Source: Bacteroidaceae bacterium (GTDB lineage Bacteria; Bacteroidota; Bacteroidia; Bacteroidales; Barnesiellaceae_A). Taken from it: 9,279 bases of DNA. The position numbers and the translations under genes are program-made. Every line of letters begins with the position of its first letter. The stretch's first letter is position 1. The notes under the pieces were generated by a model, which was not told where the DNA came from, ran no database searches, and worked only from the letters and a program-made list of their open reading frames with translations. The stretch covers positions 1 to 9,279 of the forward strand of contig JAFZDG010000118.1 in the NCBI GenBank assembly GCA_017561285.1, in the 5' to 3' direction. Below, one piece after another: positions 1 through 5,665 of the stretch.

Positions 1-84
1 CTTAACAGTAACAACGTTTTCGCTGTCAACAGCTACAGTTACTCCGGCGGGGAGAGCTATGGGCAATTTTCCTATTCTACTCAT
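1..84 (-). CDS. rplF: 50S ribosomal protein L6 (uL6), N-terminal fragment cut by window edge
   Basis: The first 28 codons of L6 are present; the rest lies beyond base 1. The translation starts MSRIGKLPIALPAGVTVAV, the classic L6 opening, with the motif SRIGKLPI near the N-terminus. L6 is a large-subunit protein that binds 23S rRNA near the sarcin-ricin loop and the factor-binding site. The start is certain: ATG at 84-82 is preceded by a full AGGAGG motif at optimal distance. The gene follows rpsH after 18 nt, the standard spc-operon order (S8 then L6). The fragment has no stop or frameshift. Only the extent is unknown; the family is usually about 180 residues. Confidence 0.95.
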   Translation of the reverse strand, partial: MSRIGKLPIALPAGVTVAVDSENVVTVK

Positions 85-91
85 AATTTTT

Positions 92-97
92 CCTCCT
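92..97 (-). promoter_or_regulatory. Strong Shine-Dalgarno site of rplF
   Basis: On the minus strand AGGAGG (extended to AGGAGGA at 97-91) lies 7 nt before the rplF ATG. It sits inside the 18-nt rpsH-rplF gap, so it is not forced by coding. It is unusual here because 14 of the 17 visible start codons in this window have no such motif. Confidence 0.85.
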
Positions 98-102
98 GAT
101 GA

Positions 103-498
103 TTAATAGATGTAACACAATACTTCGCCACCTATTTTCAACTCGCGGGCTTCCTTATCGGTCATAACACCCTTTGAAGTAGAGAGGATAGCTATACCCA
201 AACCATTCAATACACGAGGCATTTCTTTGTAGCCTGTGTAACGACGCAAACCAGGTGTAGAAACGCGCTCAAGACTCTTGATAGCGTTTACCTTGTTTAC
301 CGGATCATACTTCAAGGCAATTTTGATTGTGCCTTGTACGCCTTCTTCTACGATCTTGTAGTTCAAGATGTAACCTTTTTCAAAAAGGATTTTGGTGATT
401 TCCTTCTTCAAGTTCGAAGCGGGAACCTCAACGACTCTGTGTTGAGCCTTGATGGCGTTTCTCACTCGGGTGAGGTAATCTGCAATAGGATCTGTCAT
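103..498 (-). CDS. rpsH: 30S ribosomal protein S8 (uS8)
   Basis: S8 is a primary 16S rRNA binding protein that nucleates assembly of the central domain of the small subunit by binding helix 21. The 131-residue product matches the usual family length (about 130). It opens MTDPIADYLTRVRNA, and carries the C-terminal family signature STSKGVMTDKEA at about residues 106-117, followed by GGEVLCYIY at the end. The central segment TPGLRRYTGYKEMP (81-94) is the usual linker region. In E. coli S8 also represses the spc operon by binding its mRNA near the L5 start; whether it does so here is unknown, but the 66-nt leader upstream of this gene contains a clear hairpin. The ATG at 498 has no Shine-Dalgarno motif; the leader is A-rich (AAAACAAAACAATT). 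It is followed by rplF after 18 nt. Confidence 0.98.
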   Translation of the reverse strand: MTDPIADYLTRVRNAIKAQHRVVEVPASNLKKEITKILFEKGYILNYKIVEEGVQGTIKIALKYDPVNKVNAIKSLERVSTPGLRRYTGYKEMPRVLNGLGIAILSTSKGVMTDKEARELKIGGEVLCYIY

Positions 499-510
499 AA
501 TTGTTTTGTT

Positions 511-543
511 TTAAATTGATCTGGCCGTCCAGACAATATTTAA
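511..543 (-). promoter_or_regulatory. Hairpin in the rpsN-rpsH gap, upstream of the S8 start
   Basis: Read on the minus strand, TCTGG (533-529) and CCAGA (524-520) form a perfect 5-bp stem with loop ACGG. The stem extends through TG/CA (535-534 with 518-517, one bulged U at 519) and, past a two-base bulge (537-536), through TTAAAT/ATTTAA (543-538 with 516-511). This gives about 13 paired bases ending 12 nt before the rpsH ATG. It is not followed by a U-tract, so it is not an intrinsic terminator. Location suggests translational control or mRNA processing, possibly by S8 itself, but the S8-binding core was not recognised by eye. The structure is seen in sequence; the function is inferred. Confidence 0.45.
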
Positions 544-564
544 CACTAAATAATAAAAAGTTTC

Positions 565-864
565 TTACCAGCTGGCTTTCTTTACGCCCGGTATAAGACC
601 TGCCGATGCCATCTCACGGAATTGGATACGAGAGATACCAAATTGGCGGATGTAACCTTTGGGACGACCGGTAAGTTGGCAACGGTTGTGCAAACGTACC
701 GAAGAAGCGTTTTTAGGCAAATTCTGAAGTGCGCGGTTGGCTTCGTAAGCTACATCGTAGTCTTCGCTTTTAGCGAGTTTTTTCAACTCTGCTTTGCGAG
801 CTGCGTATTTAGCAACGAGTTTTTGTCTTTTCACCTCGCGGGCTTTCATTGATTCTTTAGCCAT
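565..864 (-). CDS. rpsN: 30S ribosomal protein S14 (uS14), zinc-independent form
   Basis: S14 binds 16S rRNA in the head of the small subunit, contacting S3 and S10. The 99-residue product opens MAKESMKAREVKR and ends in the family C-terminus GLIPGVKKASW; the signature RLHNRCQLTGRPKGYIRQFGIS lies at about 57-78. Only one cysteine (C62) is present, so the two CxxC zinc knuckles of the short 61-residue S14 are absent: this is the long zinc-free (C-minus) type. The insert around residues 33-48 is the variable stretch that separates long S14 proteins. The gene starts 3 nt after the rplE stop (TAA GAT ATG), which points to coupled translation, and has no Shine-Dalgarno motif. Confidence 0.98.
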   Translation of the reverse strand: MAKESMKAREVKRQKLVAKYAARKAELKKLAKSEDYDVAYEANRALQNLPKNASSVRLHNRCQLTGRPKGYIRQFGISRIQFREMASAGLIPGVKKASW

Positions 865-867
865 ATC

Positions 868-1425
868 TTAGTCGTTTTTTGCGTTCTTAAAAGGAAGACC
901 AAATTCTTTGAGCAAAGCATAGCCTTCGGCATCAGTTTGGGCTGAAGTTACAAAGGTAATATTCATTCCGAGAATTTTGGTAATTCCATCGAGATTAATT
1001 TCAGGGAAAATTATTTGCTCTTGGATACCGAGTGTATAATTTCCACGTCCATCGAGCTTGCCTTCGATACCTTTGAAGTCGCGAATACGGGGAAGAGCGA
1101 CGCGGATAAGACGCTCGAGGAACTCGTACATACGTTCACGACGAAGTGTTACCATTACGCCGATGGGCATTTTCTTACGCAATTTGAAGTTTGAAATATC
1201 TTTGCGCGAGAGTGTAGCAACGGCTTTTTGACCTGTAATGGCAGTCAACTCGTTGATGGCTGTCTCGATAATTTTCTTATCGGCAGTAGCTTGACCCAAA
1301 CCTTGATTGATAACAATCTTCTTGAGTACGGGTACTTGCATTACCGAAGTATAGTTGAACTCTTTTTGAAGAGCAGGTACTATTCTTTCGAGATAGTCTT
1401 TTTTAAGATTTGCTGTATTTGTCAT
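868..1425 (-). CDS. rplE: 50S ribosomal protein L5 (uL5)
   Basis: L5 binds 5S rRNA and helix 84 of 23S rRNA in the central protuberance and contacts the P-site tRNA. The 185-residue product has the family's expected length (about 179-187). Visible motifs are VPVLKKIVINQGLG (31-44), GQKAVATLSRKDISNFKLRKKMPIG (about 65-89) and the signature FPEINLDGITKILGMNITFVT (about 140-160). Its ATG overlaps the rplX stop by one base (TAATG), a typical arrangement for termination-reinitiation. In addition a GAGGAG motif inside the last codons of rplX is placed to serve as ribosome binding site. In E. coli this junction is the S8 operator; here the overlap leaves no intergenic space for one. Confidence 0.98.
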   Translation of the reverse strand: MTNTANLKKDYLERIVPALQKEFNYTSVMQVPVLKKIVINQGLGQATADKKIIETAINELTAITGQKAVATLSRKDISNFKLRKKMPIGVMVTLRRERMYEFLERLIRVALPRIRDFKGIEGKLDGRGNYTLGIQEQIIFPEINLDGITKILGMNITFVTSAQTDAEGYALLKEFGLPFKNAKND

Positions 1426-1745
1426 TACTTAATCTCCTCACCAGATTTTTTAGAATAACGTACTGTCACGCCTGCTTCATTTGTGCGACGACCGATACGT
1501 GTAGCCTTGCCTGTCTTGGGGTCTACTACGTTGAGGTTCGAGATATGAAGAGGAGCTTCTTTTTTTACCAATCCTCCTTGAGGATTTTTTGCATTAGGCT
1601 TGGTGCTTTTAGTCACCATATTTACACCTTCTACGATGGCGCGTTGTTCTTTTACGAACACGCGCAATACACGACCGGTTTTACCCTTAGACTCACCAGC
1701 GTTTACATATACGGTGTCACCTTTTTTGATGTGTAACTTGCTCAT
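1425..1745 (-). CDS. rplX: 50S ribosomal protein L24 (uL24)
   Basis: L24 is one of the two assembly-initiating proteins of the large subunit; it binds the 5' domain of 23S rRNA and sits near the exit of the peptide tunnel. The 106-residue product opens MSKLHIKKGDTVYVNAGESKG: the KOW motif at about residues 6-32 (KKGDTVYV...GKTGRVLRVF) is plain. The conserved VEGVN (38-42) and the PLHISNLNVVDPKTGKATRIG block (about 65-85) follow. It begins 20 nt after rplN with no Shine-Dalgarno motif (leader AACGAAAAGA) and its stop overlaps the rplE start by one base. Confidence 0.98.
   Translation of the reverse strand: MSKLHIKKGDTVYVNAGESKGKTGRVLRVFVKEQRAIVEGVNMVTKSTKPNAKNPQGGLVKKEAPLHISNLNVVDPKTGKATRIGRRTNEAGVTVRYSKKSGEEIK
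1434..1439 (-). promoter_or_regulatory. Shine-Dalgarno-like site of rplE inside rplX
   Basis: On the minus strand GAGGAG lies 8 nt before the rplE ATG. It is embedded in the rplX codons for Gly-Glu-Glu near its C-terminus, so it may be partly a coincidence of coding. Its spacing is ideal for initiation at rplE. Confidence 0.6.
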
Positions 1746-1765
1746 TCTTTTCGTTTTTTAGTCGA

Positions 1766-2134
1766 TTAAAGGACTTCGGGAGCCAAAGATACGATTTTCA
1801 TCATGTTAGCAGCACGCAATTCTCTCGCCACCGGTCCGAAAATGCGGCTACCTCTTAGCTCGCCGGCGTTATTTAACAGCACACATGCATTGTCGTCAAA
1901 ACGGATATATGAACCGTCGGCACGACGTACTTCTTTCTTTGTACGTACGATAACAGCTTTAGACACGGTACCTTTCTTCATATCGCTAGAAGGTATCACG
2001 CTCTTTACGGTTACGACGATGATGTCGCCTACCGAAGCATAACGACGACCTGTACCACCTAATACGCGGATGCAAAGAGCCTCTTTGGCTCCGCTGTTAT
2101 CGGCTACTGTAAGTCTCGATTCTTGTTGTATCAT
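1766..2134 (-). CDS. rplN: 50S ribosomal protein L14 (uL14)
   Basis: L14 lies at the subunit interface, where it forms bridges to 16S rRNA next to L19 and is the docking site of the silencing factor RsfS. At 122 residues it matches the family. The opening MIQQESRLTVADNSGAKE, the segment GGTGRRYASVGDIIVVTVK (26-44) and the C-terminal GPVARELR...MMKIVSLAPEVL are diagnostic. In E. coli this is the first gene of the spc operon behind its own promoter; here it starts only 2 nt after the rpsQ stop (TAA TT ATG), so the S10 and spc blocks are read through. Confidence 0.98.
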   Translation of the reverse strand: MIQQESRLTVADNSGAKEALCIRVLGGTGRRYASVGDIIVVTVKSVIPSSDMKKGTVSKAVIVRTKKEVRRADGSYIRFDDNACVLLNNAGELRGSRIFGPVARELRAANMMKIVSLAPEVL

Positions 2135-2136
2135 AA

Positions 2137-2394
2137 TTACTTAGCTCTTTCGATGATTTGTACTAATCTCCATCTTTTAGTTTTGCTCAGCGGACGAGTT
2201 TCCATCAAACGTACTGTGTCGCCGATGTTGCATTCGTTCTTCTCGTCATGGGCGTGGTATTTTTTCGTTTTGTTTACGAACTTACCATAGATCGGGTGTT
2301 TCTCTTTCCACTTGATGGTAACAACGATTGTCTTGTCCATCTTGTTGCTCGAAACAACACCAACTCTCTCTTTTCTTAAACTTCTCTTTTCCAT
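2137..2394 (-). CDS. rpsQ: 30S ribosomal protein S17 (uS17)
   Basis: S17 is a primary binder of the 5' domain of 16S rRNA, with an OB fold. The 85-residue product has the usual length and motifs: KERVGVVSSNKMDKTIVV (8-25), then HPIYGKFVNKTKKYHAHDE (33-51), then IGDTVRLMETRPLSKTKRWRLV (57-78). It starts 6 nt after the rpmC stop and has no Shine-Dalgarno motif; the leader contains ACAACAAATAA. It ends 2 nt before rplN. Confidence 0.98.
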   Translation of the reverse strand: MEKRSLRKERVGVVSSNKMDKTIVVTIKWKEKHPIYGKFVNKTKKYHAHDEKNECNIGDTVRLMETRPLSKTKRWRLVQIIERAK

Positions 2395-2400
2395 GTCGGT

Positions 2401-2598
2401 TTATTTGTTGTTGAGTTCGCGACTACGAAGCTCGGTTTTCATACGAGCAATCATTTTGCGGTCTTGGGTGATCTTGGCAGGGTTGTCCAGGGGAGAAACA
2501 CTGTGGTTGATCTCCAATTGATTGAGGGCCACTACTGCTGCCTCAAGACGCTCGTTGAGCTCTTTTGTGCTCAGCTCTTTGATTTCTGCTTTATTCAT
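2401..2598 (-). CDS. rpmC: 50S ribosomal protein L29 (uL29)
   Basis: L29 is a small two-helix protein next to L23 at the exit of the peptide tunnel, part of the docking platform for trigger factor and SRP. The 65-residue product fits the family: MNKAEIKELSTKELNERL at the start, then a second helix with KITQDRKMIARMKTELRSREL (about 42-62). The central LDNPAKI is the usual turn. It starts 3 nt after the rplP stop in the same context (CTAAGATATG) as the rplE-rpsN junction. No Shine-Dalgarno motif is present. Confidence 0.97.
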   Translation of the reverse strand: MNKAEIKELSTKELNERLEAAVVALNQLEINHSVSPLDNPAKITQDRKMIARMKTELRSRELNNK

Positions 2599-2601
2599 AT
2601 C

Positions 2602-3033
2602 TTAGACATTTTGGCTCTCATCGTAATCACGACGAACTATAAACTTGGTTACTACGGGGAGTTTTTGAGCGGCAAGACGCAATGCCTCTTTTGCTACGTC
2701 ATAGGGTACACCTTCAACCTCGATGAGGATGCGACCGGGAGTAACGGGAGCCACGAAACCTTCGGGCGAACCTTTACCTTTACCCATACGTACCTCTGCA
2801 GGCTTCTTTGTAATCGGTTTATCGGGGAAGATACGAATCCATATCTGTCCTTGACGTTGCATATAGCGGGTAACGGCGATACGAGCTGCCTCAATTTGAC
2901 GACCGGTAATCCACTTTGCTTGCAAGGTCTTTATGCCAAATGAACCGAAGGCCAACTGGTTACCTCTTTGGGCGTTACCTTTCATACGCCCTTTTTGTTG
3001 TCTTCTGAATTTTGTTTTCTTCGGTTGTAACAT
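2602..3033 (-). CDS. rplP: 50S ribosomal protein L16 (uL16)
   Basis: L16 binds 23S rRNA close to the A-site and is a late-assembly protein needed for peptidyl-transferase activity. The 143-residue product opens MLQPKKTKFRRQQKGRMKG; the two family signatures are visible: ARIAVTRYMQRQG (about 50-62, then IWIRIFPDKPITKKP) and RMGKGKGSPEGFVAPVTPGR (about 82-101). Arg82 in VRMGKGKG aligns with the E. coli Arg81 that is hydroxylated by RoxA; whether this host has such an enzyme is unknown. It starts 20 nt after rpsC without a Shine-Dalgarno motif. Confidence 0.98.
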   Translation of the reverse strand: MLQPKKTKFRRQQKGRMKGNAQRGNQLAFGSFGIKTLQAKWITGRQIEAARIAVTRYMQRQGQIWIRIFPDKPITKKPAEVRMGKGKGSPEGFVAPVTPGRILIEVEGVPYDVAKEALRLAAQKLPVVTKFIVRRDYDESQNV

Positions 3034-3053
3034 GGTTTACTTTTTCAATGCGT

Positions 3054-3773
3054 TTAACGATTATTTTTGGGTTTACGGAAGCCTTTCTTGGGACCGTTAC
3101 CGGCACCGCGAGACTCCTTGGCATTGGTAGTGAATGAGGGAGCAAGATCGCGCTTGCCATATACCTCACCACGGCAAATCCATACTTTTACACCAATGAT
3201 ACCCACTTTGGTCAATGCTTCAACAAGAGCGTAGTCGATATCTGCGCGGAGTGTGTGAAGGGGAGTACGTCCCTCTTTGAACATCTCCGAACGAGCCATT
3301 TCAGCACCGTTAAGACGGCCCGAAATTTGAATCTTGATACCCTCTGCACCCATACGCATTGTTGATGCGATGGCCATCTTCACAGCACGACGATAGGCAA
3401 TTTTGCCTTCGATTTGGCGAGCTATTTGGCTAGCTACGATTACTGCATCGAGTTCGGGGCGTTTTACCTCGTAGATATTGATTTGTACTTCCTTGTCGGT
3501 AATTTTCTTCAACTCTTCTTTGAGCTTGTCTACCTCTTGGCCGCCTTTGCCAATGATCAGACCGGGGCGAGCCGTACACACCGTAATGGTAGTGAGCTTG
3601 AGAGTGCGCTCGATGATGATACGCGACACGCTGGCTTTGGCAAGACGGGCATTGAGATACTTGCGTATTTTGCTGTCTTCCAGCAGACGTTCGCTGTAGT
3701 GACCATACCAGTTAGAATCCCAACCACGTATGATACCCAAACGGTTACTTATCGGATTTATTTTCTGTCCCAT
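3054..3773 (-). CDS. rpsC: 30S ribosomal protein S3 (uS3)
   Basis: S3 sits in the head of the small subunit and, with S4 and S5, lines the mRNA entry tunnel. The 239-residue product opens MGQKINPISNRLGIIRGWDSN. The KH domain is marked by GLIIGKGG (71-78). Arg128, Arg129 and Lys132 in the YRRAVKMAI helix have the same spacing as the E. coli S3 residues needed for mRNA helicase activity. The C-terminal S3 domain includes GIKIQISGRLNGAEMARSE (about 145-163) and GVKVWICRGEVYGKRD. The tail (GAGNGPKKGFRKPKNNR) is basic and probably unstructured. It starts 7 nt after rplV with no Shine-Dalgarno motif. Confidence 0.98.
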   Translation of the reverse strand: MGQKINPISNRLGIIRGWDSNWYGHYSERLLEDSKIRKYLNARLAKASVSRIIIERTLKLTTITVCTARPGLIIGKGGQEVDKLKEELKKITDKEVQINIYEVKRPELDAVIVASQIARQIEGKIAYRRAVKMAIASTMRMGAEGIKIQISGRLNGAEMARSEMFKEGRTPLHTLRADIDYALVEALTKVGIIGVKVWICRGEVYGKRDLAPSFTTNAKESRGAGNGPKKGFRKPKNNR

Positions 3774-3780
3774 CGAGCAA

Positions 3781-4188
3781 TTAATTTTGATCGTTTTTAG
3801 TAATAGTATCTACAAACAAGGTTACATGGTTTGAACGTTTGCGAATTCTGTAACCTCTTCCTTGAGGAGCAGGACGAAGGCGTTTGAGCATAGCTGCACC
3901 ATCAACAAAAATCTTTGAGATGTAAAGCTCACCGCTTTCGGCCTTGCGCTCGTTTTTCTGTTCCCAGTTGGCAATGGCCGAACGGAGCAGTTTCTCGAGT
4001 CTTTGAGAAGCCTCTTTGTTAGAGAACTTGAGTACACCCAAAGCTTTGAACACTTCCATACCTCTTACCATATCGGCTGCCAAACGCATTTTGCGAGGCG
4101 AAGTAGGTACGTTGTTCAGCTTTGCGAAGTACTGAGTTTTCAGGGCTTCTTTTCTATTATCGGCTGATATTTTTTTTCTTACACCCAT
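3781..4188 (-). CDS. rplV: 50S ribosomal protein L22 (uL22)
   Basis: L22 contacts all domains of 23S rRNA; its long beta-hairpin forms, with L4, the constriction of the peptide exit tunnel, where macrolide-resistance changes arise. The 135-residue product has TSPRKMRLAADMVRG (29-43) near its start and the hairpin at about 96-119 with MLKRLRPAPQGRGYRIRKRS. I see no insertion or deletion in the hairpin. The first 20 residues form a charged N-terminal extension relative to E. coli L22 (110 residues). The gene follows a 46-nt A/T-rich gap after rpsS, the second largest in the window, and its ATG is preceded by an A-rich run (ACAAAAAAACATTTAGAA) with no Shine-Dalgarno motif. Confidence 0.97.
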   Translation of the reverse strand: MGVRKKISADNRKEALKTQYFAKLNNVPTSPRKMRLAADMVRGMEVFKALGVLKFSNKEASQRLEKLLRSAIANWEQKNERKAESGELYISKIFVDGAAMLKRLRPAPQGRGYRIRKRSNHVTLFVDTITKNDQN

Positions 4189-4234
4189 TTCTAAATGTTT
4201 TTTTGTATTATAAATATATGTATTCCCTTAGGCC

Positions 4235-4504
4235 TTATTTTTTCTTGTTACCGCTGTGACCACGGAAGTTACGAGTAAGGGCAAACTCGCCCAATTTGTG
4301 ACCTACCATGTTTTCTGTAACATAAACGGGAATAAACTTGTTACCATTGTGAACGGCGAAAGTATGACCTACGAAGTCGGGAGAAATCATAGATGCGCGT
4401 GACCATGTTTTGATAACGGCTTTTTTACCGCTTTCATTCATAGCAGCGACTTTCTTGTCGAGCTTCACACTGATAAATGGGCCTTTTTTCAATGAACGAC
4501 TCAT
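4235..4504 (-). CDS. rpsS: 30S ribosomal protein S19 (uS19)
   Basis: S19 binds the top of the small-subunit head with S13 and takes part in intersubunit bridges to the central protuberance. The 89-residue product opens MSRSLKKGPFISVKLDKKV and carries the family signature KFIPVYVTENMVGHKLGEFALTR (about 56-78), ending FRGHSGNKKK. Length and motifs are fully typical. It starts 20 nt after rplB with no Shine-Dalgarno motif (leader AACTGAAAAGAAC). Confidence 0.98.
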   Translation of the reverse strand: MSRSLKKGPFISVKLDKKVAAMNESGKKAVIKTWSRASMISPDFVGHTFAVHNGNKFIPVYVTENMVGHKLGEFALTRNFRGHSGNKKK

Positions 4505-4524
4505 GTTCTTTTCAGTTTTTCAGA

Positions 4525-5349
4525 TTACTTTTTCCTTCTTTCAATGATATACTTCGAAGATTGTTTCTTCGGTGCGCGAGTCTTCAAGCCCTTAGCATAA
4601 AGACCCTTGCGTGAACGAGGATGACCTCCCGATGCACGTCCTTCACCACCACCCATGGGGTGATCAACAGGGTTCATAACAACACCACGGTTGCGGGGGC
4701 GACGACCCAACCAGCGTGAGCGACCGGCTTTACCTGATTGCTCGAGAGCGTGGTCAGAGTTACCTACACTACCGATGGTAGCTTTGCAAGTAGCCAAAAC
4801 TTTACGTGTTTCACCTGAAGGCAACTTGATAATTGCATAGTTACCTTCCTTCGAAGTCAACTGGGCGAAAGTACCAGCCGAACGCACCATAAATGCGCCT
4901 TGACCGGGGCGAAGCTCAATGTTGTGGATTACAGTACCTACGGGTATGTCTTTCAAAGGAAGACAGTTACCAATCTCGGGCGCTGCGTTTGAACCACTCA
5001 TTACAGTCATGCCAACTTCCAAACCGTTGGGTGCAATAATATAACGTTTCTCACCGTCAACATAGAAAAGCAACGCGATACGAGCCGAACGGTTGGGATC
5101 GTATTCGATTGTTTTTACTACTGCGGGTACACCGTCTTTCTCTCTCTTAAAGTCGATAAATCTGTAGCGTTGTTTGTGACCGCCACCGATATAACGCATT
5201 GTGAGGTGACCTTCGTTGTTACGGCCACCGGTTTTTCTCTTACCAACAATAAGAGACTTTTCAGGTGCACTAGCAGTGATTTTATCAAATGCACCTATAA
5301 CCTTGTGTCTCTGCCCCGGTGTAGTGGGCTTTAGTTTACGTACTGCCAT
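4525..5349 (-). CDS. rplB: 50S ribosomal protein L2 (uL2)
   Basis: L2 is a primary 23S rRNA binder needed for subunit association and close to the peptidyl-transferase centre. The 274-residue product has the N-terminal OB domain (HLTMRYIGGGHKQRYRFIDFKR, about 48-69), the SH3-like domain (IAPNGLEVGMTVMSG, about 105-119) and the C-terminal signature GVVMNPVDHPMGGGEGR (222-238). His230 is the residue equivalent to the catalytically important E. coli His229; the second histidine of the E. coli PVDHPHGGG motif is Met232 here, which I recall as common in Bacteroidota. It starts 6 nt after rplW in an A/T-rich context. Confidence 0.98.
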   Translation of the reverse strand: MAVRKLKPTTPGQRHKVIGAFDKITASAPEKSLIVGKRKTGGRNNEGHLTMRYIGGGHKQRYRFIDFKREKDGVPAVVKTIEYDPNRSARIALLFYVDGEKRYIIAPNGLEVGMTVMSGSNAAPEIGNCLPLKDIPVGTVIHNIELRPGQGAFMVRSAGTFAQLTSKEGNYAIIKLPSGETRKVLATCKATIGSVGNSDHALEQSGKAGRSRWLGRRPRNRGVVMNPVDHPMGGGEGRASGGHPRSRKGLYAKGLKTRAPKKQSSKYIIERRKK

Positions 5350-5355
5350 TATTTA

Positions 5356-5646
5356 TTAAATATTGCTGAAAAAATCTATCGTTTCACCTTCTTTTACTGT
5401 TACCAAGGCTTTCTTATAAGTTGCTGTACGACCTTCGATGATACCAGATTTGGTGTAGCGGCTTTTGTTTTTACCGGCTACAATCATAGTATTTACAGCC
5501 ACAACTTTAACGCCATAGAGTTTCTCTACTGCGTCCTTAATTTCAGCTTTGGTAGCTTTAGGATCGACACGGAAGCCGAAGCGGTTATACTTCTCGCTTA
5601 TTTGTGTCATCTTTTCAGTTACTATAGGTTTTATAATGATTCCCAT
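5356..5646 (-). CDS. rplW: 50S ribosomal protein L23 (uL23)
   Basis: L23 sits at the peptide tunnel exit and is the main docking site for trigger factor and SRP. The 96-residue product opens MGIIIKPIVTEKMTQISEKYNRFGFRVDPKATKAEIKDAVEKLYGVKVVAVNT, containing the usual PxxTEK and KAEIKDAVEKLYGVKV blocks; the rest forms the tunnel-side loop and last strand. The start at 5646 is fixed by an AGGAGG motif 8 nt upstream, one of only three strong Shine-Dalgarno sites here. It lies 19 nt after rplD and 6 nt before rplB. Confidence 0.97.
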   Translation of the reverse strand: MGIIIKPIVTEKMTQISEKYNRFGFRVDPKATKAEIKDAVEKLYGVKVVAVNTMIVAGKNKSRYTKSGIIEGRTATYKKALVTVKEGETIDFFSNI

Positions 5647-5654
5647 CGTTTTTG

Positions 5655-5660
5655 CCTCCT
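5655..5660 (-). promoter_or_regulatory. Strong Shine-Dalgarno site of rplW
   Basis: On the minus strand AGGAGG lies 8 nt before the rplW ATG, wholly within the 19-nt rplD-rplW gap (TATAGGAGGCAAAAACG). It is not part of any codon, so its presence reflects selection on the leader rather than on protein sequence. Confidence 0.85.
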
Positions 5661-5665
5661 ATACA

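Noticed and set aside
511..543. The hairpin before rpsH as an intrinsic terminator
   Set aside because: No run of U follows it on the minus strand (next bases are A-rich), and termination here would cut off rpsH and rplF.
534..564. Internal promoter in the rpsN-rpsH gap
   Set aside because: A/T-rich words such as TATTATTT and TAAATATT match TAnnTTTG only poorly and no TTTG lies at a suitable distance.
1410..1736. Open frame of 108 codons on the plus strand opposite rplX
   Set aside because: Fully covered by L24 on the minus strand; Phe/Tyr/Cys-rich product with no recognisable domain.
2464..2943. Open frame of 159 codons on the plus strand across rpmC and rplP
   Set aside because: It is antisense to two certain ribosomal genes, spans their junction and looks like random translation; a shadow of biased codon use.
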